DNA of 64,000 nt from Meconema thalassinum (Eukaryota > Arthropoda > Insecta > Orthoptera > Tettigoniidae): contig OX336396.1 in the NCBI GenBank assembly GCA_946902985.2, forward strand, positions 237,786,297-237,850,296, in the 5' to 3' direction. The notes below the pieces were generated by a model, which saw only the letters and a list, made by a program, of their open reading frames with translations, was not told the DNA's origin and made no database searches. The stretch's first letter is position 1. Each line of letters opens with the position of its first letter. The position numbers and the translations under genes are program-made. Below, piece after piece: positions 33,863 through 44,590 of this stretch.

Positions 33863-34193
33863 GAAATGAAAATCCACAGCCTGCTTCCAGTCTCCGACCG
33901 GGTCAGGAATGGAATGAATGAAGCCTCCATCTAGCGGCGAGGATATGAACTGTGCCGGCTGCCGAGGCCTGACGCACTCCTCTGGGGCAATGATTAAATG
34001 AATGACAGATGAAATGAAATGATAGTGGAGAGTGTTGCTGGAATGAAATTTTGACAGGGAAAACCGGAGTACCCGGAGAAAATCCTGTCTGCCTCCGTTT
34101 TGTCCAGCACAGATCTCACATGGAGTGACCGGGATTTGAACCACGGACCCAGCGGTGAGAGGCCGGCGTGTTGCCGCCTAAGCCACGGAGGCT
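33863..34193 (-). mobile_element. SINE-A, full length, inserted in the LINE ORF
   Basis: A 331-bp reverse-orientation copy with an exact 14-base duplication TCTTTGGAAGTATT (33849-33862 and 34194-34207). The B-box is GGTTCAAATCC (minus, near 34134-34144). It interrupts the C-terminal coding region of the LINE. Confidence 0.93.
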
Positions 34194-34207
34194 TCTTTGG
34201 AAGTATT

Positions 34208-34600
34208 ATGTTTTTTAAAAAGAATTTAATGAATAAAGATGTTTTTCTTAAAACAAACAATGATGTTCATAGGCATAACACAAGACAAAATCAAAACATT
34301 CATATTTCACACACACAAGCATATATCAAAAAGGAACTTTTCACACTGGAGTTAAATTATACAATAAACTACCCCAGTATATAAAACTGGCCCCAAAAAT
34401 AAGAACCTTTGATAGAATGTTGAAAGCTTATCTGCAGTGCCATTGTTTTTACTCTGTAGTTGATTATCTTAGCGTATAGGAGCGATGAAATGTATAATTA
34501 TATTTTACTTTTCTATTTTCATTGTAATACCTAGCTGTATGTTGTTGTATGTATAGAATTAAGTTTTCTTATTGTGATAATAGAGTAAGGTGTAAATACA
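34208..34600 (+). pseudogene. Non-LTR retrotransposon ORF2, piece 3 and 3' UTR
   Basis: Resumes after the SINE. Residues such as HNTRQNQNIHISHTQ and NYTINYPSI are the usual C-terminal HxTR...YN-LP-type block of these LINE proteins, followed by an AT-rich 3' UTR that fades out near 34600. I see no poly-A tail or tandem 3' repeat. Confidence 0.65.
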
Positions 34601-35485
34601 ATGAGCTACGACCTATATCCGTTTTCCGTCTCGGCGTGATGGGTTAAAATCACTGACTGGACTATTAATTATATTATCATGGAGATAGCATGTGCAACGA
34701 GTTCTTGTCAGACTTAATTTAAGAATGGCGAGGTGCATGGATACAAATCCCCCTTCCGTCCAATCTAAACTTGACTGTGTGTTCTGCAGAACGGAAAGTT
34801 CGCAGGCGAGGTAAAGAAGAGCCGAGTTGCACTTCCAGGGAAATTCCAAACACATCCACTCTTCTCTGAAGTCTCAATTCGACACGACTCTACAGTGTCT
34901 GGGGTGATAGACTCGCTTGTCATTTCGTAAACTGTCTCGAAGCTAGTAATTGAATGGAGATTTTTGGAAGAAATGAAAACGTAAAAACACTTATAGTGGG
35001 CGATGTATTGAAGATATAGATAATAATGCTATCGCGGACTTTTTGTAGAACTTTTCATGCTGAACAATTCTTACACTCATAGTATATAGACATTTTTAAC
35101 GGTTTGTCCAGCGTAAGCTTAAGCCTAAAAAGCGCACGGACGCCTAGTTTTCTTTTCGACTTTTTCATTGAAATCGTTACTGTTTAGCTTCCTTTGATCA
35201 TAAATAAATTATTTTCTACAGAAACTTTCCTCGTGATATCCTTTACTAAATGGAGAAAACCGCACCAAAATCCACATTGTGGTTCTCGAGATTACTCGTA
35301 ATATCCAAGAATCGAGGACTTCGTTTTATACCAGGTAGAGATTTACAAATGCATCTGCATTTTATCAAGCTTTACAGCGACCAGGCGCTCGTACAAAAAT
35401 AAAAAAAATCGGGGCAATCTTCTGTTATATTAACACAGCTTCTAACACATTTATATTCAAATGATGTGCAGAGAATAATGGTCGA
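34601..35485. other. Unassigned stretch
   Basis: AT-rich, with no repeat shared with the rest of the window and no convincing gene; the longest frame, 34613-34855 on minus, has no recognisable motif. Confidence 0.5.
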
Positions 35486-36340
35486 ATCATCATCATCATC
35501 ATCATCATCAAGCGACTGGCGTGCCCCTACAATGAGTCTTTTCCACGTTGTACTGTTTTGTGCAGTCCTTTTGACCAATTCATAACTTCGTAGGCCAGAG
35601 CTATCGAGGAAAGCTCTCATGAAAGTGTTCTGTGGCCTCCCGCGAGGGCGTTTTCCAGGTATTTTGCCTTCTAGTATGTCGATCATCAGGCCACCATGTC
35701 GTAACCTGTGGCCAAGCCAGGTGGATCTCCTTCTATATATCTGGCGGATCATTTGCCGTTTCTCCTTTATTCGATTCAGCACCGTTATGTTGGCCATTTT
35801 CTCTACCCAGCTGATCTTTTCCATTCGGTGCCAACACCACATCTCAAACGCTTCTAGTCGTTTAATGTCACCTCTATTCATTGTCCAGGTCTCACTGCAG
35901 TACATTACAAACTGGCCATATGTAGGTCTTAACCAGTTGTTTTCTAAGGCTGAGGGACATCGCGCGTTGACAAATTAGAGAATGCTTTTCACGGAATGCC
36001 TGCTTGGCCATGGCTATACGGCACCTGATTTCAACTTCACATGGTAGGTCATCTGTGTAGATCTGACCAAGGTATTTAAATCGACTGACCTGTTGTACTG
36101 GTTCCTTATTTATGGTTATATTTAGTTGGTGCTGATGCTTTTTTAAAATTGATTTTCATTCCGTATTCTGTAGCTGTATCATTTAAACATTGCAACATGT
36201 TTGTTAATGTATGCGGATTTACTGCAAGTAATGCCAGTTCATCAGCAAATTTAATATTCTGGATAAGTCTTCCACCAATTTTTACTCCCATATTAGAACC
36301 TTTGTCCGAGGCTCGTTCCATTCTTGAAAGCATTTGGTTT
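35486..36340 (-). pseudogene. RTE-like LINE ORF2, 3' part, ending in (GAT)n
   Basis: On minus, the 3' terminus is a (GAT)n microsatellite (35486-35510), typical of RTE-type elements. The upstream frame 35488-35905 has the RTE C-terminal signature: SETWTM, LEAFEMWCWHRM, WLGHRLRH and KRPRGRPQ. Farther 5', 36106-36333 encodes IGGRLIQNIKFADELALLA, the reverse transcriptase catalytic box. The expected FADD is FADE in this copy, so a metal-binding aspartate is lost. The frame is broken between 35905 and 36106. The element continues at 37725-38100 after an inserted plus-strand LINE. Confidence 0.8.
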
Positions 36341-36532
36341 CATCCACTACTGGTTTGCTGGGCCTATCGTAGCTTCACCAGAGCCCCGTTAGCCGTCACT
36401 TTTCAGGGTTCCTGTAGGACCTTCACAGCTACCGTAACGGTCCCGGGGCACACGGAGTCCCCACTGTACTTCGCCCCTACAGGCGATCCCCTACTTTGTG
36501 CCGTTGCCCGTCTCCCACGACGTGAACGAGGG
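36341..36532 (+). other. Unassigned 190-bp segment
   Basis: GC-richer than its surroundings (GGTCCCGGGGCACACGG and similar), located between the RTE fragment and the next LINE. It has no tRNA boxes and no recognised domain. It could be the leading part of the inserted element or a separate repeat. Confidence 0.35.
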
Positions 36533-37710
36533 GTTGGACTTTTTGCTGTAAGGCAGTTACAAGAACAGCACTATGAGTATGGAACAGATCTACTGATGGC
36601 CTTCCTGGACATTGAGAAAGCATATGACAGTGTATGCAGAAACAAAGTATGGAAGTCCCTGGAGGATAGAGGAGTAGGCTAGAGAAATGGACTATAAAGA
36701 GGATAAAGGAGATGTACAAGGGAAGCGTGAGCTGTGTGAAAGTGGGAGGAGAGAGATCGGACTGGGCGGAACAAAGAAACGGCCTGAAACAAGGAAGTGC
36801 ACTGTCACCGTTACTTTTCATTGTGGTGATGGATGACATAATGACCCGAGTGGCACAAGTAATCGGGAAAGGAAAGATGAAAGCAATGGTGTTTGCAGAT
36901 GATTTGATGATTAGGGGAAACAAGGAGGAGGAGGTACAGGAACAGTTGGACGTGTGGGAAGGAATAATACAAGGATATGGGATGAAATTTAAGATAAATA
37001 AGAGTGAGATGATGATCACAACAAGGAAGAAGGAAAGAACCACAACGGGAATAACAATTGGTGGGGAACAGCTGAAGAAAGTGGAGAGTTTCAAGTATCT
37101 GGGAAGCCTGATACAAGATAATGGAAGAAACGATAGAGAAATAAATGAGCGGGGGAGGCAGGCAGAAGCATTTTGGAGGAGTGTGAGAAGCATGTTATGG
37201 AGCAAGGATGTCCCTCAGAACAGCAAAAAGATCATATATCGGACGTACTATGTTCCTATCCTGACGTATGCCTCGGAGACCTGGGTTATGAAAGGAAGAG
37301 AGAAGAGCAAAATACAGGCCAGTGAGATGAGGTTCTTGAGAAGCAGTATTGGAGCTACAAAGATGGACAGAATAAGAAATGAGAGGACCAGAGAATTAAT
37401 GAAGGAGGAACCATTACAGGATGGTATAGAGAAATCTAGACTTAGATGGTATGGACATGTAAAGCGAATGGAGGAGAAGAGGATACCCAGGAGAGTACAC
37501 GAGACGAAGTGGGAAGTAAAGAGACCGAGAGGAAGACCGAGAGACAGGTGGCTGAAGGGGGTGGAAGAAAGCGTGAAGAAGAGAGGAGAAGACTGGACAA
37601 GGGTGGAAGCTGAGATATGGTGGGAAGACAGAAGACGTTGGAGAGGCTTGTGTTCCAAACAGACCCGGCCAGTGGCTGGAAACTGTGCAAGATGATGATG
37701 ATGATTATAA
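36533..37710 (+). pseudogene. Plus-strand LINE ORF2, 5'-truncated, with (GAT)n tail
   Basis: Inserted into the RTE-like element. The first part (to 36681) has LLMAFLDIEKAYDSV, the first catalytic aspartate block. After a one-base frameshift near 36676 a 327-residue frame (36712-37695) carries GLKQGSALSPLLF, the catalytic MVFADDLMI (about residues 61-69), SFKYLGSLI, a YGSETW-like block (YASETWVM) and the C-terminal RLRWYGHVKRM and KRPRGRPRDRWL. The 3' end is GATGATGATGAT at 37692-37706. Only the first part of the RT and the endonuclease are missing. It is an RTE-like or related clade judged by tail and C-terminus. The opposite-strand frames here are shadows. Confidence 0.85.
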
Positions 37711-37724
37711 CCTTTAAAAGACCA

Positions 37725-38100
37725 ATTTGTTATAGCTTCAGCGAAGGCATTGAACAGTCCAGGCGACAGCAAAACCTTGTCACACACCTTTGCGGATCTT
37801 AGCGGGGTCTGATACGTCATTTCCAAGCCGAACAACAGCAGTTTGATTTATATTAATCTGATTAATCGATGGGGACATCCTATTTGATTCAGAAGAGGAA
37901 ACAGCTTGTGCCAGCTGACTTTATCAAATGCTTTTTTGAAGTCTACAAAGCACACGTAAAGGTTTTCTGTTTACGCTTAACATCTTTTCTCCGAGACATC
38001 GCAAGGACCTGATAGCATCACGAGTAGACATATTCTTTCGAAAACCAAATTGAGAGTTGTCTAGATACTGTTCGATGTATGTTTCCATCCTTTTCCTTAC
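37725..38100 (-). pseudogene. RTE-like LINE ORF2, 5' part of the split element
   Basis: The minus strand encodes YLDNSQFGFRKNMSTRDAI (GFR...GxSTxDAI block of reverse transcriptase), a YVCFVDFKKAFDKV-like block and FNAFAEAITN. These precede the catalytic box found at 36106-36333. Together with 35486-36340 this is one element broken by the plus-strand LINE. It is 5'-truncated at an (ATA)n run, with several frameshifts. Confidence 0.72.

Positions 38101-38146
<46 letters not shown>
38101..38146. repeat. (ATA)n microsatellite
   Basis: About 15 consecutive AAT units, at the 5' truncation point of the RTE-like element. Confidence 0.95.
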
Positions 38147-38897
38147 TTTCCAGTTCTCAATTTTCACAGATATTCAGTTTTTAGTTAGTTAGTTATTGTT
38201 GCTTTAAGGGGAGGAACTACGAGGTCATCTGCCCCTATATTCAGTTTTTCACGAGACCATTTTGTGTACTGTGGTTAGGTATTTTACTCAACAAATTCAC
38301 GAAAATTACTATTCGCATAATTGTTCAGAAATATTCACAGTAATACACTTGCAAACCTTTGTGTGTTTCAATTTCTCTTAATTTGGCGTGGATGCGTGCT
38401 CCTTAGCACTATTATGCACTCGATAAATTTTACTAACATGGCACTTGCCGAAACTACGTCAGACGTTATTGCTGACCCGAACAAGTGTGGTGGTGGTTTC
38501 AAGTTGTACTTCCTTCCTCCTGGATTGAACATTAAGTCAAAGTATATTGTAGCAATATTATTCTCCCTTCTGGAGTAGTAAGATTTTGTCTTCTTTCTTC
38601 ATTTAATAAATAATGAATTTAGAGATGTTTACTATCCAATTTTGACATTTAGTTAATTTATTCAATCATTCGAAAAATTACGGCGATCACTGCCTCCTAA
38701 ATGCTTTCCTGAATGTATCCTGGCTCAAGTTAGTATGTTCTGAGGTTCCAGTGCTCCCTCGATGAATTTGGTGAATTTTAACAGCTGATTAATAATACAT
38801 TAAACATGATGAGAACTACGGTCTTAATAAACCGAAAGCATACACAAAATGGACTTTCACAATATCGTAAAACCAAAACCAAAGCCATAATGAAATA
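38147..38897. other. Unassigned stretch with a SINE-D tail fragment
   Basis: 38180-38240 (TTAGTTAGTTATTG...GGAACTACGAGGTCATCTG) matches the tail of SINE-D. The rest is AT-rich; the frame 38321-38578 on plus has no domain I recognise. Confidence 0.5.
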
Positions 38898-39847
38898 CAG
38901 TAGTGTGCAAAAGAAATGGGACAAGCTCATATTTTACAAGGAATTGAAGTTGATAGGCTGTAATCAATTTTATCCGCCCAATTGTTCGACTCTTGGCGGA
39001 CTATTGTTGCCTTGACTATGAACAACAATTGTAGGTTCCCTCCAGTTCAGTTGAGTGCTTATATGTGTTGCAACAGCGTGTGCGTAATTTCTATGTTCTT
39101 GACAGGAAAACTATGTGTTGGTGTTAAAACGGCCATTTCACCTAAGAAGCGTTGCTCTTCACGAACACACTTCTATGACTATAAGAGACATTGCCTCTGT
39201 TGTTGGTGTGAGAAAATCTAGTGTTTCAAGACTTATTAGGGCATATAGTGATACCGCCTCATTGTCTCCGAAGAGAAATGGCAGATGTGGACGAAAACGA
39301 AAAACCACCCCTAGAACTGACAAAACTCTACTTATAAACAGTAGAATTCATCCTCACAAGACAAGTAATGACCTTCAGAGAGATTTATTGGCTACTGGGG
39401 TTGAAATTGAATCTTCAACGTTACAGCGTAGGCTTCTTGAGTGTGAGCGGAAGGCACGAAAGCCAATGGAGAAGCAGTTGTTAACACCTGCCATGAAGAA
39501 AAAGCGGTTGTCATGGGCTAAAATGAAAGAAAACAACATTAATGTGCTTCAGTGGGCTGGTAATTCACCAGACTTAAATCCCATACAGAATTGTATGTGA
39601 AAAGGCGTCTTGGTAAAATTGACTGTTCAACGAAAGAACGCATGTTAGTAAATGTGGTAGAAGTGTGGTTTCATGATGACGAACTACGATACATTTGCTC
39701 TAACTCGGTCGAATCTATGCTACGACGTATTCAGAAGCTCATTAGAGCAATAGAAGGACACATTAAGTTAGTTATTACAAGTTACAGCCTACAAATTTCA
39801 ATTCCTTGTAAAATATGAGCTTGTTCCAATTAATTTGCACACTACTG
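38898..39847 (+). pseudogene. Tc1-like element, internally deleted, with long terminal repeats
   Basis: About 50-base inverted repeats at both ends (starting CAGTAGTGTGCAAA, imperfect over the first 25 bases and then identical through AAGCTCATATTTTACAAGG). A clear TA precedes the left end only. Length 950 bp, short for the family. The transposase remnant (39115-39600, then 39591-39818 after a frameshift) has the N-terminal helix-turn-helix part and jumps from SWAKMKEN straight to VLQWAGNSPDLNPIQN. The first two catalytic aspartates are deleted, and the final glutamate is glutamine. The remnant is dead as a gene, but its ends could still be recognised by a related transposase. Confidence 0.88.
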
Positions 39848-39848
39848 T

Positions 39849-40205
39849 TAGTTAGTTAAGTTATTGAGGTTTTAAAGGGCGGAACTACGAGGTCATGTGT
39901 CCCAAAAACACACTGCTGTATTTTTTTTGTCGAGGCCGAGTGCAGGTCTTTCTAGTAGACGCCCGTGGGCGACCTGCGCGTCGGGAAGAGAGATGGAACG
40001 GATGAATGTAACTGGGCAAGGGTGTGGAAGGAAGTGGCCGTGGCCTGTCAGAAGGTAACATCCCAGCATGTGCCTGGTGTTGAAAATGGGAAACCACGGA
40101 AAACCATTTCAAGGACGGCCGACGGTGGGACTCGAACCCACACGTCTTCCAAGTCAGCAGAGAGCTTGGTCCCATGACCTAACGCTGCACTTTAGCCAGC
40201 GTAGC
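39849..40205 (-). mobile_element. SINE-D (tRNA-derived, shared central domain)
   Basis: The minus-strand head carries the B-box GGGTTCGAGTCCC (about 40128-40140), preceded by an A-box-like region near 40190. The body contains the block TGGTTTTCCGTGGTTTCCCA (about 40086-40105) also present in SINE-E, and the tail is CCGCCCTTTAAAACCTCA-like. It is flanked by near-identical CACTACTGT (39840-39848) and CACTGCTGT (40206-40214). It sits against the right end of the Tc1 remnant. Confidence 0.8.
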
Positions 40206-40544
40206 CACTGCTGTCGGTACTGTAAAATGAATGAATGCAAAATTCCACTCTGCTTACGTCTACGTCTGCAGAGCGAGTTACATCCGTCTATAAAATATGG
40301 TAGACTTTATTGATCTCTGAAAGAACTAAAAATCTGATATAGCTGACGCTGGCAAATAAAATGATGCCAGTTTAAGTCCTATTGTGGATTATATTAAAAA
40401 TGAAATACTCGTTGAGATGGAAACATCTATACTTAAAATGTTTGCTTGTACAATATTTTTTTTGTAAGTTCACATGAAATCTTTTACAGATTTAATATTG
40501 CAGTTATGAATTTTACGGATTTACTTTTTAAAATTTATTTTCAG
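40206..40544. other. Unassigned, possible intron
   Basis: No repeat from elsewhere in the window. AT-rich, ending in a pyrimidine-rich tract and TTTTCAG, which leads into the exon candidate. Confidence 0.4.
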
Positions 40545-40703
40545 GCATCATGCACCAATCTGTATAGAGTTCCACCAGAGCTGCGCTGTGCGTGGGCGAG
40601 TTAAAATGAACAGGTCACCGGAGGAACCACGATTATACGATACGTACCATTCTGAATTTGCAATTTCACCTCCCATACTATGTTCATTGGAATCATACTA
40701 CTG
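40545..40703 (+). CDS. Candidate host-gene exon, 159 bp, phase 2-2
   Basis: Preceded by TTTATTTTCAG (a strong 3' splice site with pyrimidine tract) and followed by CTG/GTAAGTA (a near-consensus 5' splice site). Exactly one frame is open across the interval, starting at the second base; it encodes residues such as IEFHQSCAVRGRVKMNRSPE and LYDTYHSEFAISPP. The length is a multiple of three, so the exon is symmetrical and could be skipped without frameshift. It lies in a stretch with no detected repeat. I do not recognise the protein. Splice motifs are short and could arise by chance, but two strong sites bounding the only open frame, with normal-looking coding composition, make a real exon more likely than not. 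Confidence 0.5.
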
Positions 40704-41050
40704 GTAAGTAAGCTTATATTGTAATCTATAGAGTCATAGCCCTCGCTGTAATTCTTTGTTATGTGAAAATTGAGAGTGGTTTATTCTGTGTGTTACTATG
40801 CCATTTCTATGGGGTAGGGGATGGGGTGAGATGAGCAGTGGCGGCTCGTGAATTTTACCGAGGGGGAACTCAACCGTTTAAGATGTAAACCGTTTTTGTG
40901 ATGTATATCCAGTAATTGACAGAGATGATTTCATACATGAATTGTGTTTTCTCTTCTCACATATTTTTGTAGCTTGATTTCCTTATTTCGTTTGGACTAG
41001 GCACTACTGTTTTAAAGAAATAACAATGGTATTAAAACTATTTGCTCCCA
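40704..41050. other. Unassigned, with a hAT-like end at 40836
   Basis: Contains CAGTGGCGGCTCGTGA at 40836-40851, which resembles the terminus of some hAT transposons. I found no matching inverted end or 8-base duplication, so it may be a fragment. Nothing else is recognised. Confidence 0.35.
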
Positions 41051-42310
41051 GTCACTGGAAAAAGAAGAAAACCGGACCCAGCTCAGGAATCCATCAGGGT
41101 CGCCAATTCCCAAGCTCACTACCCATGAGCCCTTGAGGGTGTATCCCCACCACAAGGGTTCTCAACTAGGCCTAGTGGGACTTGGGTTGGAGACCATTGG
41201 ACCCCATCCGAGGCGTTTTTTTTTTTCCACTTGTGCCGGGCTCTTCTCTGTCATCTACCTGTCGACCGCCATTAGTCAACTCTTGTTCTCTTCCAACCCG
41301 GATAGCATTAGAGCATCCAAAGTCTAGGGAGGCATTCATTTTCCTGCCGTAACTGACCCTTATATCATCTATCCTGGTACCCTCATGCTTCAAGGGGTCA
41401 GCCCTATTCTTTTAGTTTCATAACATCTAATGCCTTCTACACAAGGCCCTAAAGGAGGCAGGGTGTGTGAAGCTCCACCACATGTAATGCACCCTGGATA
41501 GGGCTACACCTTCAAGAGCTCAGCTTTTGAGCTCGGGAGTTGGCGACCGTGATGTGTTCCAGAGCAAGATCCATTTTCCCCTTTTTGCATTGACTTTGGG
41601 TGGACCCTCTCCTCTTTCCCTTTTCTACCTGCATTTAATGGCTCTAGTAGTTTCCAAGTGCATCAATACCCATTCTTCGAAGATTGATTCTTGTTTTAAG
41701 GGGATGAACAGCAAGGTCATCTGCCCTTCGAAGATAGAGGGCATTCCTTCTCCGTCATTTATTTCCCTTATTGGTTTCTTTCGTTTATTAGTGTCGATCT
41801 CTTCTTCTAGTACATAAATTAGTTGTAAGTCAGTAATTAGTTAAGCCTAGCTGTAGATTTCATTTCATCATAATTTCTCACCATCACCTTAACCACTAAG
41901 GATAGATGACCTAGATATTTCACCCCTTTAAACAACAATTATCTCCATCATAGGGGGTGTATCGATATCTAAGGTGCACCGTGCATGGTGGGATAACACA
42001 CACCCTACCTCCTTTAGGGCCTCTTAGAGAAGGCAGAAAAAAGGACAAAATGAGGTCTGATCCTACAAAAATTAGGGCATCAGGAAAGAAAAAGACAAGA
42101 GCCAATTAAGGCAGGGAAATGAAGGACATCCCAGGCCTCCGATACCCTAATAACGTTGGGGGAAGAGTTGACATGAAAGATATAAGAGAGGAGCTCAGCT
42201 CAAGGAAACTCAGCTGGGGTCCCATAGTCGCCAACCCACATCCCACTAGTTGTAACCAATTTGATAATAATTTATGTGATTGGCAGGTGAAAAGCTACAG
42301 GAAGTAGGAG
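41051..42310. repeat. Broken copies of the Helitron cargo repeat, both orientations
   Basis: 41058-41400 and 41940-42250 run in the same orientation as 2780-3220 (shared ACCGGACCCAGCTCAGGAAT and GCCAATTAAGGC). 41400-41820 runs in the opposite orientation. The pieces are diverged and rearranged, so the cargo repeat exists independently of the Helitrons. Confidence 0.65.
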
Positions 42311-42324
42311 ACTTTTGTTAATTA

Positions 42325-42850
42325 GGAAGCAAAATAACCAGTGATGGACGAAGCAAAGAGGATCCAAAAAATACGTTGGCTCAGGCAAGGAAAGCATTTC
42401 TGCAGAAAAGGAATCTGTTGACATTGAATATAGATTTAGGTATTACGAAGTCATTTTTGAAAGCCTTTGTGGTACTCTATGGAAGTGAAACTTGCACGGT
42501 TGGTGCAGCAGAAAAAGGAGAATAGAAGCATTTGAAATGTGGTGTTACAGGAGAATGATGAAGATCAGATGGGTAGACAGCATAATAAATGAGAGGAATT
42601 AAGACGAGTGGGAGAGGAGAGATGTTTCTGGCGACTGCTAATGAAGAGAAGAGATAGGTTAGTAGGGCACATACGAAGACACCCAGGAAGTTTGTATGGA
42701 GGGAAGGGTCGAGGACAAGAACTGTAGGGGTAGACCAAGGTTAAAATATGCTAAACAGATTGTCTCGGATGTACGGTAAGGTGTGGTAGCTATGAAGAGA
42801 TGAAACGATTAGCTCAGGACAGGGAGGCATCAAACCAGTCAAAATACTGT
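42325..42850 (+). pseudogene. Decayed LINE ORF2 C-terminal fragment
   Basis: Translated in pieces, it shows LGSKITSDGRSKED, TKSFLKAFVVLYGSETCTV and RIEAFEMWCYRRMMKIRWVD, the C-terminal signature of LINE proteins like those at 35488 and 36712. Several stops and frameshifts. No catalytic box remains. Confidence 0.75.
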
Positions 42851-42997
42851 TGACTCTGACACACATTACAATTAAAATATACTCTACGGTATCGAAATAT
42901 AAAGAAGCCACATATTGATAAAATAACCTCACTGTAACTAACCAGTTTATGTTTAGTGAAAGAAAACTGGAAAACAATTGAAATCCTTAATACTTAC

Positions 42998-43131
42998 ACA
43001 ATCGGCGCAATTAATCGGTTCGCCAAGGAGTGTAGCTAAAGGCATTGAAACAAGGACGACCTCACCGTCACGCAAATGGCGGGAAGCGGAAGCTATTGCA
43101 ATGCACGCACCGTTTATGCAAAAAACATAAG
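42998..43131 (-). CDS. Candidate exon, SMYD-like N-terminal segment
   Basis: The minus strand is open and ends at a strong 5' splice site (GATTGT/GTAAGT, donor at 42992-42997). The encoded piece ends RHLRDGEVVLVSMPLATLL followed by NCADC. A basic-GEVVL-P-A-CxxC arrangement resembles the junction between the first SET segment and the start of the MYND zinc finger in SMYD-type lysine methyltransferases. The acceptor is uncertain: TTTCTTTCCCAAG (exon start 43131) or GCAATAG (start 43092). No neighbouring exon was found. The family guess rests on a very short pattern. Confidence 0.32.
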
Positions 43132-43829
43132 CTTGGGAAAGAAAAAGTATTCTCACAGATTATATGCGCCTGACGGAAGGTTAAGAATAGCACGTAATAC
43201 AATTATCTACTGTACTTAACTGCCCTTTCTAACCTGCTATCGAACTACAATTGAATTAATTGTTATTCGAGACTCATCATAGTAGATACAGTACGTCATA
43301 GAATTTTAAGTGCTAAATAGATGCGACAAATAGGCACAATAAGAATTGACAATACGATGTAGGCTATTACGAAGGGTGATCAGAAAGACAGAAACTAAGG
43401 CTACAAGGCCAACATTCCTGGAGTTTCGTCTATTCGCGAACTCAAGCGATGGTGCTGCCATTATCTGGAACTAGCGTAAGGTTGATGGAAACATAATCCA
43501 CTGCCGGCTGGATCGCACCCCTCCTGGTTGCTTTAAACTGCCTGCCCATTCGACACTCACAGGCGTACAATATATATGCATTAATTCACCGCTAGGTGCA
43601 GCACCAACCCACTGAGATTGCCTCGACTTTTTAAAGTGGAAGATTCCTGAAACGAAGGATTGTTATGTTTGGAGGCTTAAAATATATTAATATCGAGATT
43701 GACGGACGTGAAAACATTACATTAAGTTAGTTCTTTTGTTATTCAATCATCTAAAAGTATTCAGACACATACTTAAGGGCAAATTTTCAGTATAAAGGAA
43801 AGCAAAAATACATGTGGTGGAGGCGATTG
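43132..43829. other. Mostly unassigned; mariner-like terminus near 43372
   Basis: ACGAAGGGTGATCAGAAA at 43370-43387 resembles the mariner terminus found at 53715-53732. No transposase was found beside it. The rest is AT-rich with no gene seen. Confidence 0.4.
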
Positions 43830-44548
43830 TTTTTAAGGGGCGAAATGTCTAGCTCATTTTCCCGTAATTATGCAGATGATAATAAAATTACAACTACTTC
43901 TGACTTAAATCTAACTTACATACTTGGCGAGATTAAAAGAAAAGAATCAGGACAATAAAAGACAGGGAAAAGAAATGCCTCCGGCCCCCGAAAAAAGGGG
44001 CTTTGCGACATCGTGGTCATGTAGCCTCATGTACTTGGGTATGAGTTGAATTTGTCTGATAACCCGTCTTATTGTGATGGCTGTATTATACATTTTTACA
44101 GATTTTTTGGACAGATTGTTTATATATTTACTTACAAATTTATTTATTTAATTATTTATTTACTTATTTATTTTCTTATTTACTTATTTACTCATTAATT
44201 TGCTTTTTTATTTAAAAATTTATTTACTTATTTATTTACATATTTATTTACTTATTTGTTTATTTACTTACATGTTTATTTACTTACATATTTATGTATT
44301 TAATTATTTATTTACTTATTTATTCTCTTATTTTTACTTATTTACTTACATATTTATTTAATCATTCATTTACTTATTTATTTACTTACATACGGCATTT
44401 ACTTACCTACTTACATATTTATTGACTCACGTATTTACTCACTCAATCATTCATTCATTTATGAAAATGAAAATCTACAGCCTGCTTCCAGTCTCCGACC
44501 GGGTCAGGAATGGAATGAATGAAGCGCTCATCTAGCGGTGAGGATAAT
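43830..44548. repeat. Repeat debris: cargo-like, SINE-B tail, (TTTA)n, SINE-A tail
   Basis: 43830-43990 is distantly like the start of the cargo repeat. 43996-44095 is a minus-orientation SINE-B tail. 44100-44460 is a degenerate TTTA/TTAC-rich simple repeat. 44462-44546 is the 3' end of a minus-orientation SINE-A. Confidence 0.7.
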
Positions 44549-44552
44549 TCAT

Positions 44553-44583
<31 letters not shown>

Positions 44584-44590
44584 TTTGCTT
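44549..44590. repeat. (ATTT)n microsatellite
   Basis: Ten or so TTTA units, directly after the SINE-A fragment. Confidence 0.95.

Noticed and set aside
36477..37835. Minus-strand frames of 242 and 195 codons
   Set aside because: Antisense to the plus-strand LINE ORF2 with FADD; the hydrophobic look comes from complementing lysine/glutamate-rich codons.
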